Positions 25,120-34,446 of a stretch of DNA of 64,000 nucleotides are shown here, piece by piece. Origin of the DNA: Paraburkholderia fungorum. GTDB taxonomy: Bacteria; Pseudomonadota; Gammaproteobacteria; Burkholderiales; Burkholderiaceae. Both the position numbers and the translations under genes were made by a program. The stretch lies in contig NZ_FNKP01000002.1 of NCBI RefSeq assembly GCF_900099835.1, positions 2,232,001 to 2,296,000 of the forward strand, given 5' to 3'. A model generated the notes under the pieces. That model had not been told where the DNA came from, made no database searches, and saw nothing but the letters and a program-made list of their open reading frames with translations. The stretch's first letter is position 1, and every line of letters starts with the position of its first letter.

Positions 25120-25389
25120 TCATTCCTTCGGCCGCTCATCCATCGTACCGTCTCGCCAGCCTTCCTCAAGCAACAGCACTCGCAACTCTTCCAGCGCAAC
25201 CAGATTGCCGCCACCCTTCTCTTTCCAGCACTTGTCGATCACCCGATGCAACTCCTGGATCGCCCGGATACGACGGCGCGTGCGCTCAATCTCGAGAATC
25301 AGGTTGCGGACTTCTCGGTCCCCTTTGCGTTCAACCCATAGTCGGCGCAAGTCATAAAGCGTCGGGAATTCGAAGTCTGGAAGCGGCAT
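25120..25389 (-). CDS. Small helical prophage protein
   Basis: 89 residues from ATG 25389 (MPLPDFEF). It is rich in Arg, Glu and Leu and looks coiled-coil (residues 20-60). The start is chosen because the upstream extension would run over the LexA-type box region and lacks a ribosome site. Its promoter probably overlaps that box. Function unknown. Confidence 0.55.
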   Translation of the reverse strand: MPLPDFEFPTLYDLRRLWVERKGDREVRNLILEIERTRRRIRAIQELHRVIDKCWKEKGGGNLVALEELRVLLLEEGWRDGTMDERPKE

Positions 25390-25398
25390 GGCAAAACA

Positions 25399-25414
25399 CT
25401 GTATAAAAACACAG
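25399..25414. promoter_or_regulatory. LexA-type SOS box
   Basis: CTGT-N8-ACAG (CTGTATAAAAACACAG) matches the E. coli/betaproteobacterial SOS consensus core in all 8 conserved positions and is AT-rich between. It lies between the divergent genes at 25389(-) and 25477(+), 63 bases before the SRAP ATG and 10 bases before the other start. SRAP genes are SOS associated by definition of the family name. One or both genes should rise on DNA damage. Confidence 0.72.
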
Positions 25415-25450
25415 TATAGCCAGGATTCTCGGCATTGCATCTGACACTAT

Positions 25451-25479
25451 CATGGGAGTGTTCCTAGGAGGCTCCCATG
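25451..25479 (+). promoter_or_regulatory. Hairpin over the SRAP start codon
   Basis: CATGGGAG (25451-25458) and CTCCCATG (25472-25479) are perfect complements and enclose a loop with the ribosome site AGGAGG (25466-25471); the start ATG (25477) is in the right arm. Such a fold could limit initiation. Confidence 0.45.
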
Positions 25480-26139
25480 TGCACCAGCTATGAACCCGCT
25501 CAAGGCGATCTGTTCGAGGCATTCACCGATTTCCCGGTCCCGAGGTTCGAATACAAGCGCGAGACGTACAAAGACTACGTGGCCCCAATCCTCAGGCTGA
25601 GCGAAGGCGAGCGGCGCACCGATCCCGCCACCTTCGGCATGGTGCCGAGGAAACACATTCCGCCTGGCGTGAAGGTGTTCGACACGATGAATGCGCGCGC
25701 GGAGACGATCGGCGAAAAACGTAGCTTCAGCGGCGCATGGAAAAAGCTGCAGCTTTGCCTGATTCCTTGCGCGTGGTTCTACGAGCCGAACTACGAGACT
25801 GGCAAGCCGGTGCGCTGGAGGATCGGACTGGACAACAGGCCGCTGGCGATTGCCGGGCTGTGGCGAACATGGGATGAGCCGGAAGGCCTAGCCATGTCAT
25901 TCACGATGCTGACAGTCAACGCCGATGATCATCCGCTGATGAAGCGCTTCCACCGGCCCGGTGCCGAGAAACGTTCGGTCGTCATCTTGCGGCCCGAAGA
26001 ATACGACGATTGGCTGGGCGCTCGGTCGACCGATGAAGCGCGGTCATTCCTAAACCTGTTCCCGGCTGATGAGATGAAGGCAGAGGCTTATCCGTTGCCG
26101 CCGCGAACGTCTAAAGAGACGCTAGACCTATCTATATAG
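25477..26139 (+). CDS. SRAP (YedK/HMCES) abasic-site protein
   Basis: 220 residues. Cys 2, revealed after Met removal, is the residue that forms a thiazolidine link with abasic sites. N72 in MNARAET, E103 in FYE and the H159 region (RFHRPGAEKRS) complete the SRAP active-site set, though the family's usual HRMP is here HRPG. It guards single-stranded DNA during replication. Strong AGGAGG site and an SOS box upstream. It is the last prophage gene that I recognise. Confidence 0.88.
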   Translation: MCTSYEPAQGDLFEAFTDFPVPRFEYKRETYKDYVAPILRLSEGERRTDPATFGMVPRKHIPPGVKVFDTMNARAETIGEKRSFSGAWKKLQLCLIPCAWFYEPNYETGKPVRWRIGLDNRPLAIAGLWRTWDEPEGLAMSFTMLTVNADDHPLMKRFHRPGAEKRSVVILRPEEYDDWLGARSTDEARSFLNLFPADEMKAEAYPLPPRTSKETLDLSI

Positions 26140-26438
26140 TAGGGGCCAATTTCCAGTGGCCTACGCTACGGTAGCTAGGGTGGTAGCTAAATACGAAAAT
26201 CGCGACATGGATCCGCTGAAATCGTTGCCAGATATACCGCCAATTGGTTTAACCACCTACCGACACAGTAAGTCATAGGAAAGTCCCGCAAAAAACCACT
26301 GAACGGCGCTATTGTAATGCGGCGCGCATGCGCCTCTGTTCCGTATTACGGCCTTTGCGGACTCAATCTGAAGAGATGTGAGCGCTGCCGCTCGCCAGAG
26401 TGGACGGCGGCACGCTCACGTGCAGCTCAAATAACCGC
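26140..26438. other. Probable prophage-host junction (attachment region)
   Basis: No recognised gene. The stretch between SRAP and the transglutaminase gene has two direct repeats GGTAGCTA (26170-26177 and 26182-26189) and is lower in GC than its flanks. A frame (running to a TAG at 26276-26278, ending DMDPLKSLPDIPPIGL and then TTYRHSKS) stays open and could be the 3' remnant of a gene interrupted by integration. No integrase is in the window. The exact attR core cannot be placed without the left junction. Confidence 0.4.
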
Positions 26439-27266
26439 CTACTGCGTCTGTTGGGCGCTAACGGTCACCGACACCTTCAGTTCCTCTTCCAACCCGCCTA
26501 TGCGTCGCCCACGCACCGGCGCAGCCGCTTCATAGTCGCGAGCGACCGCCAGACGGCAATAAATCTCGCTGGCAAACGCGGCGTGCGTGACGTCGATGGA
26601 AATCCAGCCCTTACCCTCGAGCCACACATCCACCCACGCATGGCTCGCGCCGTGAGGCGCCTCGACCGATGCCGCAGCCGGAGAAATCTCGCCCGGTTCG
26701 ATATAGCCGCTCACGTAGCGCGCCGGAATTCCGCGCGCGCGGCAGCAGGCCAGCATCAGATGCGCATGGTCCTGACACACGCCGTTGCCCAACGCCAGCG
26801 CCTGCGCGGCCGTGCTGGTGACTTCGGTAATGCCCGAGTTGTACTTCACGCGCTGCACGATCTGCTCGGACAGCGCGATCAGGCTGCTCGAACTGTCGAG
26901 AGCCGGCACCGCTTGAGCGAGTTCGCGGATCGCCGCGTCGGCCTCGGTCAGCCGCGTTGCGCAGGTGAAATGTTCGAGCGGAATCGGGCCGACCGCGTCG
27001 CGCAAAAGCCCGTCGACGAGAGGAATCGTCTCCACTTCGCCCGACACATGCAGGCGGATCTCGTTATGCGGCTTGTTGATCACCAGCGTGTGCAGCACGT
27101 TGCCGTACGCGTCGAAGGTCGCGTCGAGCTTGCCCGGCGCGTCGATGTGCCAGCGCCGCACCACCTGCGCGGCGCCGCTTGCAGGCGTCAGACGCAGTTG
27201 CTGGATCGAATAGTGAACGGTCGCTTCATAGCGATAGGAAGTGTCGTGGCGGATCGTCAGGTACAT
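26439..27266 (-). CDS. Transglutaminase-like cysteine protease (locus A)
   Basis: 275 residues from ATG 27266, with GGAG upstream. Triad C164 (NGVCQDHA), H209 (ASHAWVDV) and D225 (ISIDVTH) is intact. The N-terminal 100 residues form the beta domain of bacterial transglutaminase-like proteins. It lies 11 bases after the alpha-E gene and reads in the same direction. Domain pairs of this type are predicted to process or ligate peptides and are associated with circularly permuted ATP-grasp and alpha-E genes. Substrate unknown. Confidence 0.82.
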   Translation of the reverse strand: MYLTIRHDTSYRYEATVHYSIQQLRLTPASGAAQVVRRWHIDAPGKLDATFDAYGNVLHTLVINKPHNEIRLHVSGEVETIPLVDGLLRDAVGPIPLEHFTCATRLTEADAAIRELAQAVPALDSSSSLIALSEQIVQRVKYNSGITEVTSTAAQALALGNGVCQDHAHLMLACCRARGIPARYVSGYIEPGEISPAAASVEAPHGASHAWVDVWLEGKGWISIDVTHAAFASEIYCRLAVARDYEAAAPVRGRRIGGLEEELKVSVTVSAQQTQ

Positions 27267-27277
27267 AAAAAACTCCG

Positions 27278-28228
27278 TCAGGCGACTGGCAGCATCAGAT
27301 ACGTACGCGCCACCATATTGCCCAGCTCGAACACGCGAGCCAGGAACTGTGTCAGATAGGCGTGCAGGCCGGCTTCGAAAATCTGCCGGATGTCGGAATA
27401 CACGAGTTCGGCGCGCAGCTTGCCGGCGAAACGTTCGCACTGATTCGAGCCCGAAGTGCGCAGCATCGCCAGGTTCGCGCAGACGCCTTCAAGCGACGCA
27501 AGCAGCGAACGCGGCATCTGCTGGTTCAGGATCATCAGTTCGACCACGCGCGCGGGCGTGACCACATCGCGATACACCTTGCGATAAATTTCCAGCGCGG
27601 ACACCGAACTCAGGATCGAGGTCCAGTAATAGAAATCTTCGAGCTGACGCGCGGCGTCGCGTGAATTCGGTTCGACGTCGGCGAAACGCACGTCGAGAAT
27701 CCGCGCGGTGTTGTCGGCCCGTTCGAGGTAGGTGCCGAGCTGCGTGAAGAAGAACGCGTCGTCCTGCAACGCAGTGCCGATCGTCACGCCGCGCGACAGA
27801 TGCGAGCGGAACTTGACCCACTCGAACAGCGCGCCCGGATTACTCGCCGCCTGCCCCGACGAAATGCGCTCGTTGAATTCGAGCCACGTATCGTTGATGG
27901 TCTCCCACCATTCGGTCGTCAACGTGCCGCGCACGGCCCGGGCGTTTTCGCGCGCGGCCTGCAGACACGAATGAATGCTCGACGGGTTGGTCGAATCCGC
28001 GACCATGAAATGCAGCACGTGTTCGTGCGTCGGTTCGTCGTAGCGCTGCGCGAACGCGGTTTCGAGTTCGGAGATGCGCAGCACCGAACGTTGCGCGCGC
28101 GCTTCCTGTTCGGTCGTCTGCGGCAACAGCAGTGCCTTCAGATTGATGTCGAGCATGCGGGCGGTGTTCTCCGCGCGCTCCATGTAGCGGGCCATCCAGA
28201 AAAGATGATCGGCAGTGCGGCTTAGCAT
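27278..28228 (-). CDS. Alpha-E domain protein (locus A)
   Basis: 316 residues, all-helical. It starts LSRTADHLFWMARYMERAENTARML, the typical N-terminus of the alpha-E (DUF403) family, and has a helix-rich remainder. The family has no known catalysis; it always travels with circularly permuted ATP-grasp and transglutaminase genes and is thought to be an accessory or scaffold. The genes lie in order ATP-grasp, alpha-E, transglutaminase. Confidence 0.85.
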   Translation of the reverse strand: MLSRTADHLFWMARYMERAENTARMLDINLKALLLPQTTEQEARAQRSVLRISELETAFAQRYDEPTHEHVLHFMVADSTNPSSIHSCLQAARENARAVRGTLTTEWWETINDTWLEFNERISSGQAASNPGALFEWVKFRSHLSRGVTIGTALQDDAFFFTQLGTYLERADNTARILDVRFADVEPNSRDAARQLEDFYYWTSILSSVSALEIYRKVYRDVVTPARVVELMILNQQMPRSLLASLEGVCANLAMLRTSGSNQCERFAGKLRAELVYSDIRQIFEAGLHAYLTQFLARVFELGNMVARTYLMLPVA

Positions 28229-28421
28229 GACGGCGTTCCGTATCTGATGACGCGAGGCCTTAAGTCGAAGTAAGAAGGCTCGCGCTGGTTATCCGTGTGC
28301 GCCGGCGGCGTGCTGCATGTTGCGTGTCGCATCGTGCGAGCTACCCCGGCGCGCTGGGTTGGCGAAGCGCCAGCCTGGCCGCCCGGCTGCGGACGGCATG
28401 GCGAGCGCATCGGCAACTGCG

Positions 28422-29831
28422 TCAGTCGACCATCCACGTATCTTTGGTGCCGCCCCCCTGCGACGAATTGACGACCAGCGAGCCCTCCTGCAACGCCACG
28501 CGCGTGAGTCCTCCGGCCACCATCGTGACGGTCTTGCCGGACAGCACGAACGGCCGCAGATCGATATGGCGCGGCGCGATGCCCGCTTCGACAAACGTCG
28601 GACACGCGGACAACGCCAGCGTAGGCTGCGCGATATAACCGGCCGGACGCGCGATCAGACGTTCGCGGAACGACTCGATTTCAGCCTTCGTCGAGGCCGG
28701 CCCGACCAGCATTCCGTAGCCGCCCGCGCCGTGCACTTCCTTGACGACCAGTTCCGGCAGATGCGCGAGCGTGTACGCGAGGTCTTCAGGCTTGCGGCAC
28801 TGGAACGTGGGCACGTTATTCAGGATCGGTTTCTCACCGAGGTAAAACTCGATCATTTCCGGCACGTACGGATAGATCGATTTGTCGTCGGCGATACCGG
28901 TGCCCATTGCATTCGCGAGCGCCACGCGGCCCGCGCGATACGCAGTGAGCAGACCCGGCACGCCGAGCGCCGAGTCGGCGCGGAACGCGAGCGGGTCGAG
29001 AAAGTCATCGTCCACGCGACGGTAGATCACGTCGACGCGCTTGGGCCCCTGCGTCGTGCGCATGAACACATAGTTGTCGTCGACGAACAGGTCTTTGCCT
29101 TCCACCAGTTCCACGCCCATCTGCTGCGCGAGGAAGGTGTGCTCGAAATACGCGGAGTTGTACATGCCCGGCGTGAGCACGACGACCACCGGATCGTCGA
29201 CGCCTTCGGGCGCGACCGAACGCAACGTATCGAGCAGCAGATCGGGATAATGCGCGACCGGCGCAATGCGGTTCTGCACGAACAGCTCGGGAAAAAGCCG
29301 CATCATCATCTTGCGGTTTTCGAGCATATAGGAGACGCCCGACGGCACGCGCAGATTGTCTTCGAGCACGTAGAACTCGCCCTCGTCGCCGGCCCGCACC
29401 ACGTCGACCCCGGCAATATGCGCGTAAACACCGAGCGGCACATTCACGCCCTGCATCTCGGGCCGGTACTGCGCATTGGTATAGACCTGCTCGTCCGGAA
29501 CGATGCCCGCGCGCACGATATTGCGATCGTGATAGACGTCGTGGATGAACAGATTGAGCGCCTGCACCCGCTGGCGCAGGCCGGCTTCCAGCGTGGACCA
29601 TTCGCCGCGCGGAATGATGCGCGGAATCAGGTCGAATGGAATCAGCCGCTCGGTGCCGGACAGATCGCCGTTCACTGCGAACGTGATTCCGACCCGGCGA
29701 AACAGCAGATCGGCTTCCGCACGCTTGCGTGCGATCGCCTCGTTGCCCTGCTGGACCAACCATCGCTCGAAGCGCGAATAGTGTGGCCGCACGGCATCGT
29801 CATGATGACGCATCTCGTCATAGCATCGCAT
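28422..29831 (-). CDS. Circularly permuted ATP-grasp protein (locus A)
   Basis: 469 residues from ATG 29831 (MRCYDEMRHHDD). The core GEFYVLEDNLRVPSGVSYMLENR, then VVLTPGMYNSAYFEH and EGKDLFVDDNYVFMRT, is that of DUF404/DUF407-type circularly permuted ATP-grasp enzymes. ATP-grasp enzymes make amide or thioester bonds from carboxylates and ATP. The acceptor and donor here are unknown. A 193-base gap separates it from alpha-E. A longer start at 29879 is possible but has no better ribosome site. Confidence 0.82.
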   Translation of the reverse strand: MRCYDEMRHHDDAVRPHYSRFERWLVQQGNEAIARKRAEADLLFRRVGITFAVNGDLSGTERLIPFDLIPRIIPRGEWSTLEAGLRQRVQALNLFIHDVYHDRNIVRAGIVPDEQVYTNAQYRPEMQGVNVPLGVYAHIAGVDVVRAGDEGEFYVLEDNLRVPSGVSYMLENRKMMMRLFPELFVQNRIAPVAHYPDLLLDTLRSVAPEGVDDPVVVVLTPGMYNSAYFEHTFLAQQMGVELVEGKDLFVDDNYVFMRTTQGPKRVDVIYRRVDDDFLDPLAFRADSALGVPGLLTAYRAGRVALANAMGTGIADDKSIYPYVPEMIEFYLGEKPILNNVPTFQCRKPEDLAYTLAHLPELVVKEVHGAGGYGMLVGPASTKAEIESFRERLIARPAGYIAQPTLALSACPTFVEAGIAPRHIDLRPFVLSGKTVTMVAGGLTRVALQEGSLVVNSSQGGGTKDTWMVD

Positions 29832-30100
29832 GTCACGCCCCGCTCTTGTTGTCGGATAGAAGGCGAATGCGCTGCGCATTCGGTGTTCGACAATCGATCA
29901 AGCAAGCGCTATGCCATTGAGCTTTTAGCGTGTTGAAACACGTTGCATGCACGCTAACGGCGCATCCCGACCGGCACGGCTTCGCCGCCATCGTACTGCG
30001 GCGGATCACGATGCGCTAGTACGGTGCATACGTAGCACCGCGGTGCGCATTCGCACAACGCGCACGACGCATAAAACATGACGCTTCTGTGAACGGACAT
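29832..30100. other. Intergenic region upstream of ATP-grasp gene
   Basis: No gene seen. It separates the convergent-side end of the HU terminator from the ATP-grasp start and should hold the promoter for locus A (minus strand). No clear repeat or operator was found. Confidence 0.4.
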
Positions 30101-30135
30101 AAAAAAATCCCCGTGGATTTTCACCCACGGGGATT
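30101..30135 (-). terminator. Intrinsic terminator of the HU gene
   Basis: AATCCCCGTGG and CCCACGGGGATT pair around a short loop. On the minus strand the hairpin is followed by a run of seven T (AAAAAAA at 30101-30107 on the plus strand). It ends the HU transcript. Confidence 0.78.
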
Positions 30136-30215
30136 CAGACTACTTGCACTGCGGATCTGCTCAAACGTCAAACGCGATTGAAGAAAACTTCGAAGCGCGC
30201 CAACGGATGAAACGA

Positions 30216-30668
30216 TCAGCCTGCTGCAGCGTCTTTCAGCTTCTTCAGCGGACGTGCCTTGATGCGCACGCTAGCCGGCTTGGCCGGGAACCAGCGCTCT
30301 TCACCCGAGAACGGGTCTTTGCCGAAGCGCTTCTTCTTCGCCGGAACAGCTTGCACGACGATCTTCAGAAGACCCGACAGCGTGAATTCGCCAGCGCCCT
30401 TCTTGTGCACTGCGCCGAGGATGGTGTCTTCGAGCGCGGCCAGAACAGCCTTGGCGGTCTTCGGTTCCACAGCGGCTTTTTCAGCGACGTGAGCAGCCAG
30501 CGAGGCCTTCGTGAAGGTGTCCTTGATCGGCGACAGTGCGCTGGAAGCCTTCACGGCGACCTTCTTAGCTGCGACGGCTTTCTTCGCAGGAACTTTCTTT
30601 GCAGCAACCTTCTTGGTCGGTACCGGGGCAGCAGCCTTCTTGGCCACCTTTTTTGCGGAAGTCGGCAT
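30216..30668 (-). CDS. HU-family DNA-binding protein with Lys/Ala-rich N-terminal arm
   Basis: 150 residues from ATG 30668, with AGGAG upstream. The first 45 residues are AKK/AAKK repeats like histone H1 tails; residues about 48-145 form an HU fold ending KKRFGKDPFSGEERWF and KPASVRIKARPL, which corresponds to the HU beta-arm and C-terminus. Betaproteobacteria are known to carry HU proteins with such arms. It would bend or compact DNA. Monocistronic with its own terminator. Confidence 0.83.
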   Translation of the reverse strand: MPTSAKKVAKKAAAPVPTKKVAAKKVPAKKAVAAKKVAVKASSALSPIKDTFTKASLAAHVAEKAAVEPKTAKAVLAALEDTILGAVHKKGAGEFTLSGLLKIVVQAVPAKKKRFGKDPFSGEERWFPAKPASVRIKARPLKKLKDAAAG

Positions 30669-31173
30669 GTTTCTCCTACCTGTAGTGGTCAGTGAATTGC
30701 ACGAAGCGCATACGGTATGTGCACGCTTCAACGCCGGATTCTACAAGCGCTAATGCGATTTGCGCGACTCTTTTGTGTATCAGCGCGAAGGTTTGTTGCG
30801 CGGCGCTGACTCCGCAACACATTTTGAGCCTTGTTTTAGCGGGTAAACGTGCGTTGTGCGAGCTGGCAACACGAACACGTAACGCTCGTTACAGATCGTT
30901 TCGATGCATGAATAAAGACACTTTTCGTCTTCGGGATAGGTTCGACAGAAGTCGGAAGATCGTCAAAAGATGGCTGCTTGTCAGCTTTCGGGTGGCCGAT
31001 GAGAGACGCATGAATCGCGCTCGGGCGACTGATGTTTCAGCCGCCGTGTCGTGGCGTTTCCGTCGCGGCCCGCGCCCGCTGCATTCACAATCACGCTTCA
31101 TACAGCGGAGAAAATACGGTCGCAGCAGCGCGACGCGGGCGATCGTCGGCACCATTCTCGCATCGGCCAAACG
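30669..31173. other. Intergenic region between HU gene and MocR regulator
   Basis: 505 bases with no reliable gene; open frames here lack ribosome sites. It should contain the HU promoter and the end of the MocR transcript. Confidence 0.4.
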
Positions 31174-32652
31174 CTATTTCACGAGGCGCGGCAGAAGCCC
31201 GGCGAGCTTCGCGAGCGCCGCGTCGATATGCTCGACCGCGATGCTGCCGTAACCGAACATCAAGCCCGGCTGCGGTTTCATCTCCCGATGAAACGGCGCC
31301 AGCCCGTACAGTCCGATCGATGCCGAACGCGCCGCGTTGACGACCGCGTCCTCCATCAACGGCGCTTTCAGATACGCCGCCAGGTGAATGCCCGCAGTCG
31401 GCACGATCGGCTCGAACCATGCGGCGAGATCGCCTTGCAGATGGTCGAGCAGCGTCGCCCGGCGCGCCGCGTAGGTCTTGTGCATGCGTCGCAGGTGCTT
31501 GGCGAAGTCGCCGTTGAGCATGAACGATGCAAGCGCGGTTTGCGTCAGCGTGCAGCCGTGACAGTCGGCAATCTGGCGTGCCTTGAGCAGCGGACCGTAA
31601 AGCGACGCCGGCGGCACAACGTAACCCATCCGCAATTCCGGGAAGATGGTTTTGGAAAACGTCCCCACGTAGGCGACGAGCCCCGCGCGATCCAGGCTTT
31701 TCAGCGGCTCCATGGGCCGTCCTTCGAAGCGGTATTCGCAGTCGTAGTCGTCCTCGATAATCACCGCGCCGCGCTTTTGCGCCCATTCGAGCAGTTCGAC
31801 GCGACGCTCGAGACTCATCGGCATGCCGAGCGGAAACTGGTGCGAAGGCGTCACGTAGACGAGCCGCGCCTTGTCCGGCAGCTGGCCGACGATCAGTCCT
31901 TCGCGATCCACCGGCACCGGCACGACCCGCGCGCCGGTCGCCGTAAAACATGCATGCGCAGGCGGATAACCGGGGTCTTCGATCGCGGCGATCTCACCTG
32001 GGCGCAACGTGATACGCGCCATCAGGTCGAGCGCATGCTGAGCGCCTTGCGTGACGATGACGTCCTCCCAATTGCTCGTCACGGCCCGGTTGAACGCCAG
32101 GTAGCGCGAAATCGCGAGGCGCAACTCCTGCTCGCCCGCCACCTCGCGATACATGCCCGTACCGCGCGCCTGCGTACGCAACGCGTGATTCACACAGCGG
32201 CGCCACACGTCGAACGGAAACAGCGACTTGTCGGTTGCACCGCCCACGAAGTCTTGCGGCGACGGCACCGACGGACGCGGCAACGGGAAGCTCTCGGGCA
32301 TCTGCTCCCACAGCGGCTGCGGACGCGCGGCAGCGTCCCGCGCCTTCTTCGTGCGCTCACGCGACGACTCGGCCGCCTTCGCATGCGACGAGCGCTCCAG
32401 CGGCAAACGCTGCAAACCATCGGCAACGAAGGTGCCCGACCCGGCGCGCGTGCTCAGATAGCCTTCAGAAAGCAGGCGCTCGAAAACGTCGAGCGTGGTT
32501 TTGCGCGACACGCCCAGTTGCGTGGCGAGATCGCGCGTGGACGGCAATCGCGTGCCGCCCGCAAGACGTCCTTCGAGGATACCGGCGCGCAACTGGCGAT
32601 AAATCTGTCCGGACAGATCGTGATGCCCTTCGACAGCGATATGAATGTCCAT
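31174..32652 (-). CDS. MocR/PdxR-type transcriptional regulator (GntR-HTH plus aminotransferase domain)
   Basis: 492 residues. The first 75 residues (LSGQIYRQLRAGILEGRLAG, STRDLATQLGVSRKTT) are a GntR winged helix-turn-helix; a basic linker (about 85-110) leads to a fold-type I aminotransferase-like domain with the PLP lysine in YVGTFSKTIFPELR. MocR proteins sense PLP or amino compounds and regulate vitamin B6 or amino acid genes. It lies next to a POT transporter reading in the same direction, behind a strong terminator. Target genes cannot be assigned. Confidence 0.85.
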   Translation of the reverse strand: MDIHIAVEGHHDLSGQIYRQLRAGILEGRLAGGTRLPSTRDLATQLGVSRKTTLDVFERLLSEGYLSTRAGSGTFVADGLQRLPLERSSHAKAAESSRERTKKARDAAARPQPLWEQMPESFPLPRPSVPSPQDFVGGATDKSLFPFDVWRRCVNHALRTQARGTGMYREVAGEQELRLAISRYLAFNRAVTSNWEDVIVTQGAQHALDLMARITLRPGEIAAIEDPGYPPAHACFTATGARVVPVPVDREGLIVGQLPDKARLVYVTPSHQFPLGMPMSLERRVELLEWAQKRGAVIIEDDYDCEYRFEGRPMEPLKSLDRAGLVAYVGTFSKTIFPELRMGYVVPPASLYGPLLKARQIADCHGCTLTQTALASFMLNGDFAKHLRRMHKTYAARRATLLDHLQGDLAAWFEPIVPTAGIHLAAYLKAPLMEDAVVNAARSASIGLYGLAPFHREMKPQPGLMFGYGSIAVEHIDAALAKLAGLLPRLVK

Positions 32653-32845
32653 GCGAGTGGCTACCTCGACGATCGGGAAAGGAGTTTTTCTGATGACCAG
32701 ATTGAAGGCGTTAGCTTAACGCCGGTCGATGCCGTCCGGCGGACTTTTACGATCTGCGCTATTCCCATGCGGAAGTACGCGTGAAAAGCGATGTCGTTCA
32801 CGAATCGATGCAGACGTATAGACAAAAGTCCGGCCGCCAGAATGC

Positions 32846-32888
32846 AAAATGGCGCGCCTCAAATGAAGAGGCGCGCCATTTTTTTAAG
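32846..32888. terminator. Strong bidirectional terminator between transporter and regulator
   Basis: AAATGGCGCGCCTC and GAGGCGCGCCATTT pair perfectly (14 bp) around AAATGAA, with T-runs on both sides. It separates the POT transporter and MocR genes. Confidence 0.8.
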
Positions 32889-32904
32889 CCGACTATCTGT
32901 CGAG

Positions 32905-34446
32905 TTACTCCGCTACAGCGGCATGCGAAGCGGCATTTTGCCGCTCGTCCTCACGCGCCTGCGCGGAGCAACGCTGATGCTCACGCGAGAGTTTGCCCAT
33001 CAGCGGCAACAGCAGAATCGCCACCAGTGCGCCCGCCGCCGCCAGCCAGCCGAGGCCGGTGAACAGCTTCGTATAGAGCGGCAGCGATTCGAGCGGATCG
33101 AGATCGCCGGCCGGCATCTGCGCGAAATTCGCCACCACGCTGCCCAGATACTGCGACACGCCGGTCGCCACGAGGTACGCGCCCATCATGAAACCGCTCA
33201 TTCGCGCGGGGACGTAGCGCGCGATCATCGCGAGACCCAGGCCGCTCACCAGCAGTTCGCCGAGCGAGTACAAACCGTAGCCGCCGACCATGAACCACGA
33301 CGACACGCGGCCGTTCACCGCGTATTTGCCGCTCGCTGCATAAACGAAGAAGCCCGCCGCGACGACCGCGAAACCGAACGCATATTTCACCGCGACCGGC
33401 ACGTCCTTGCCGCTGTTCGCGAGTTTCGTATAGAGCATCGCGAGCAACGGGCTCAGCAGCATGATCCAGATCGGATTGAGCGCCTGAAACTGCGCGGCGC
33501 TCCACGTGAACCAGGTCTGCCCGAACAGCACGAAACGCGGATCGACATTGCGCAGCGCGAACAGCGTGAGCGACGTCGACATCTGCTGATAGAACACGAA
33601 GAACAGGATGACCTGGGCGGTCAGGATCAGCGCGGCGGCGAGACCCGAACGCTCCGAGCGCTCCGCTTTCATCAGCATGTAGCCGAAGATCGCCAGAATC
33701 GCGACGCCCGCCGTGTACACGCAGGCCACGGCGATCGCCTTGTGCTGCAGCACGAACATCGTGCCCGCGCCAACCGCGATGCCGCCCAGCGCCACCGCGC
33801 CGACGCGCGTCCAGCGCACCGGTTGCTCGTCCGGCGCCGAGCCGATGTGCGCGAGCGTGCGGAACATGATGAAGTAGTTCACCACTGCCAGCAGCATGCC
33901 CGCGCAGCACACGGCGAACGCGGCGTGCCAGCCCCAGTGATCCTTGATCCACGGCGTCGCGAGCATCGACACGGTCGAGCCGACGTTGACCGCCATGTAA
34001 TAGATCGTGAACGCGCTGTCGATGCGCGCGTCGTCGCCTTCGTAAATGCGGCGCACGAGGTTCGCGGCGTTCGCCTTGAAGAGGCCGTTGCCGACCACGA
34101 TCACGCCGAGCGACGCGTACATGAACGACAGTTGGTCGTTCGGCAACGCCAGCATCAGATAACCCGCCGACAGCACGATCGCGCCGAAAATCATCGTGCG
34201 GCGCGCGCCCAGAACCTTGTCGCCGATCCAGCCGCCGATCGACGGCGCCGCGTACACGAGCGCGGTGAACGCGCCCCATGTCAGCGTCGCCTGGCTGTCG
34301 GCGAACTTCAGCTTGTCGATCATGAACAGCACGAGCAGCGCAGCCATGCCGTAGTAGCCGAAACGCTCCCACATCTCGATCAGGAAGACCGTCGAAAACG
34401 AACGGGTCTGCGAGACGCGTGCGCCCGGCGGATGGGATGAAATCAT
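32905..34446 (-). CDS. POT/PTR-family peptide:proton symporter
   Basis: 513 residues, about 12-14 helices. The N-terminal FSTVFLIEMWERFGYYGM (ExxER family motif) and FTIYYMAVNVGS in the middle are POT signatures. It imports di- or tripeptides with protons. It is of the E. coli DtpA/DtpB type; the sub-type is not assigned. It ends just before the strong terminator and is upstream of MocR. Confidence 0.85.
   Translation of the reverse strand: MISSHPPGARVSQTRSFSTVFLIEMWERFGYYGMAALLVLFMIDKLKFADSQATLTWGAFTALVYAAPSIGGWIGDKVLGARRTMIFGAIVLSAGYLMLALPNDQLSFMYASLGVIVVGNGLFKANAANLVRRIYEGDDARIDSAFTIYYMAVNVGSTVSMLATPWIKDHWGWHAAFAVCCAGMLLAVVNYFIMFRTLAHIGSAPDEQPVRWTRVGAVALGGIAVGAGTMFVLQHKAIAVACVYTAGVAILAIFGYMLMKAERSERSGLAAALILTAQVILFFVFYQQMSTSLTLFALRNVDPRFVLFGQTWFTWSAAQFQALNPIWIMLLSPLLAMLYTKLANSGKDVPVAVKYAFGFAVVAAGFFVYAASGKYAVNGRVSSWFMVGGYGLYSLGELLVSGLGLAMIARYVPARMSGFMMGAYLVATGVSQYLGSVVANFAQMPAGDLDPLESLPLYTKLFTGLGWLAAAGALVAILLLPLMGKLSREHQRCSAQAREDERQNAASHAAVAE

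Noticed and set aside
28317..29936. Long open frame on the plus strand opposite the ATP-grasp gene
   Set aside because: It is a high-GC shadow frame with Arg/His-rich product, no ribosome site and no recognisable domain.
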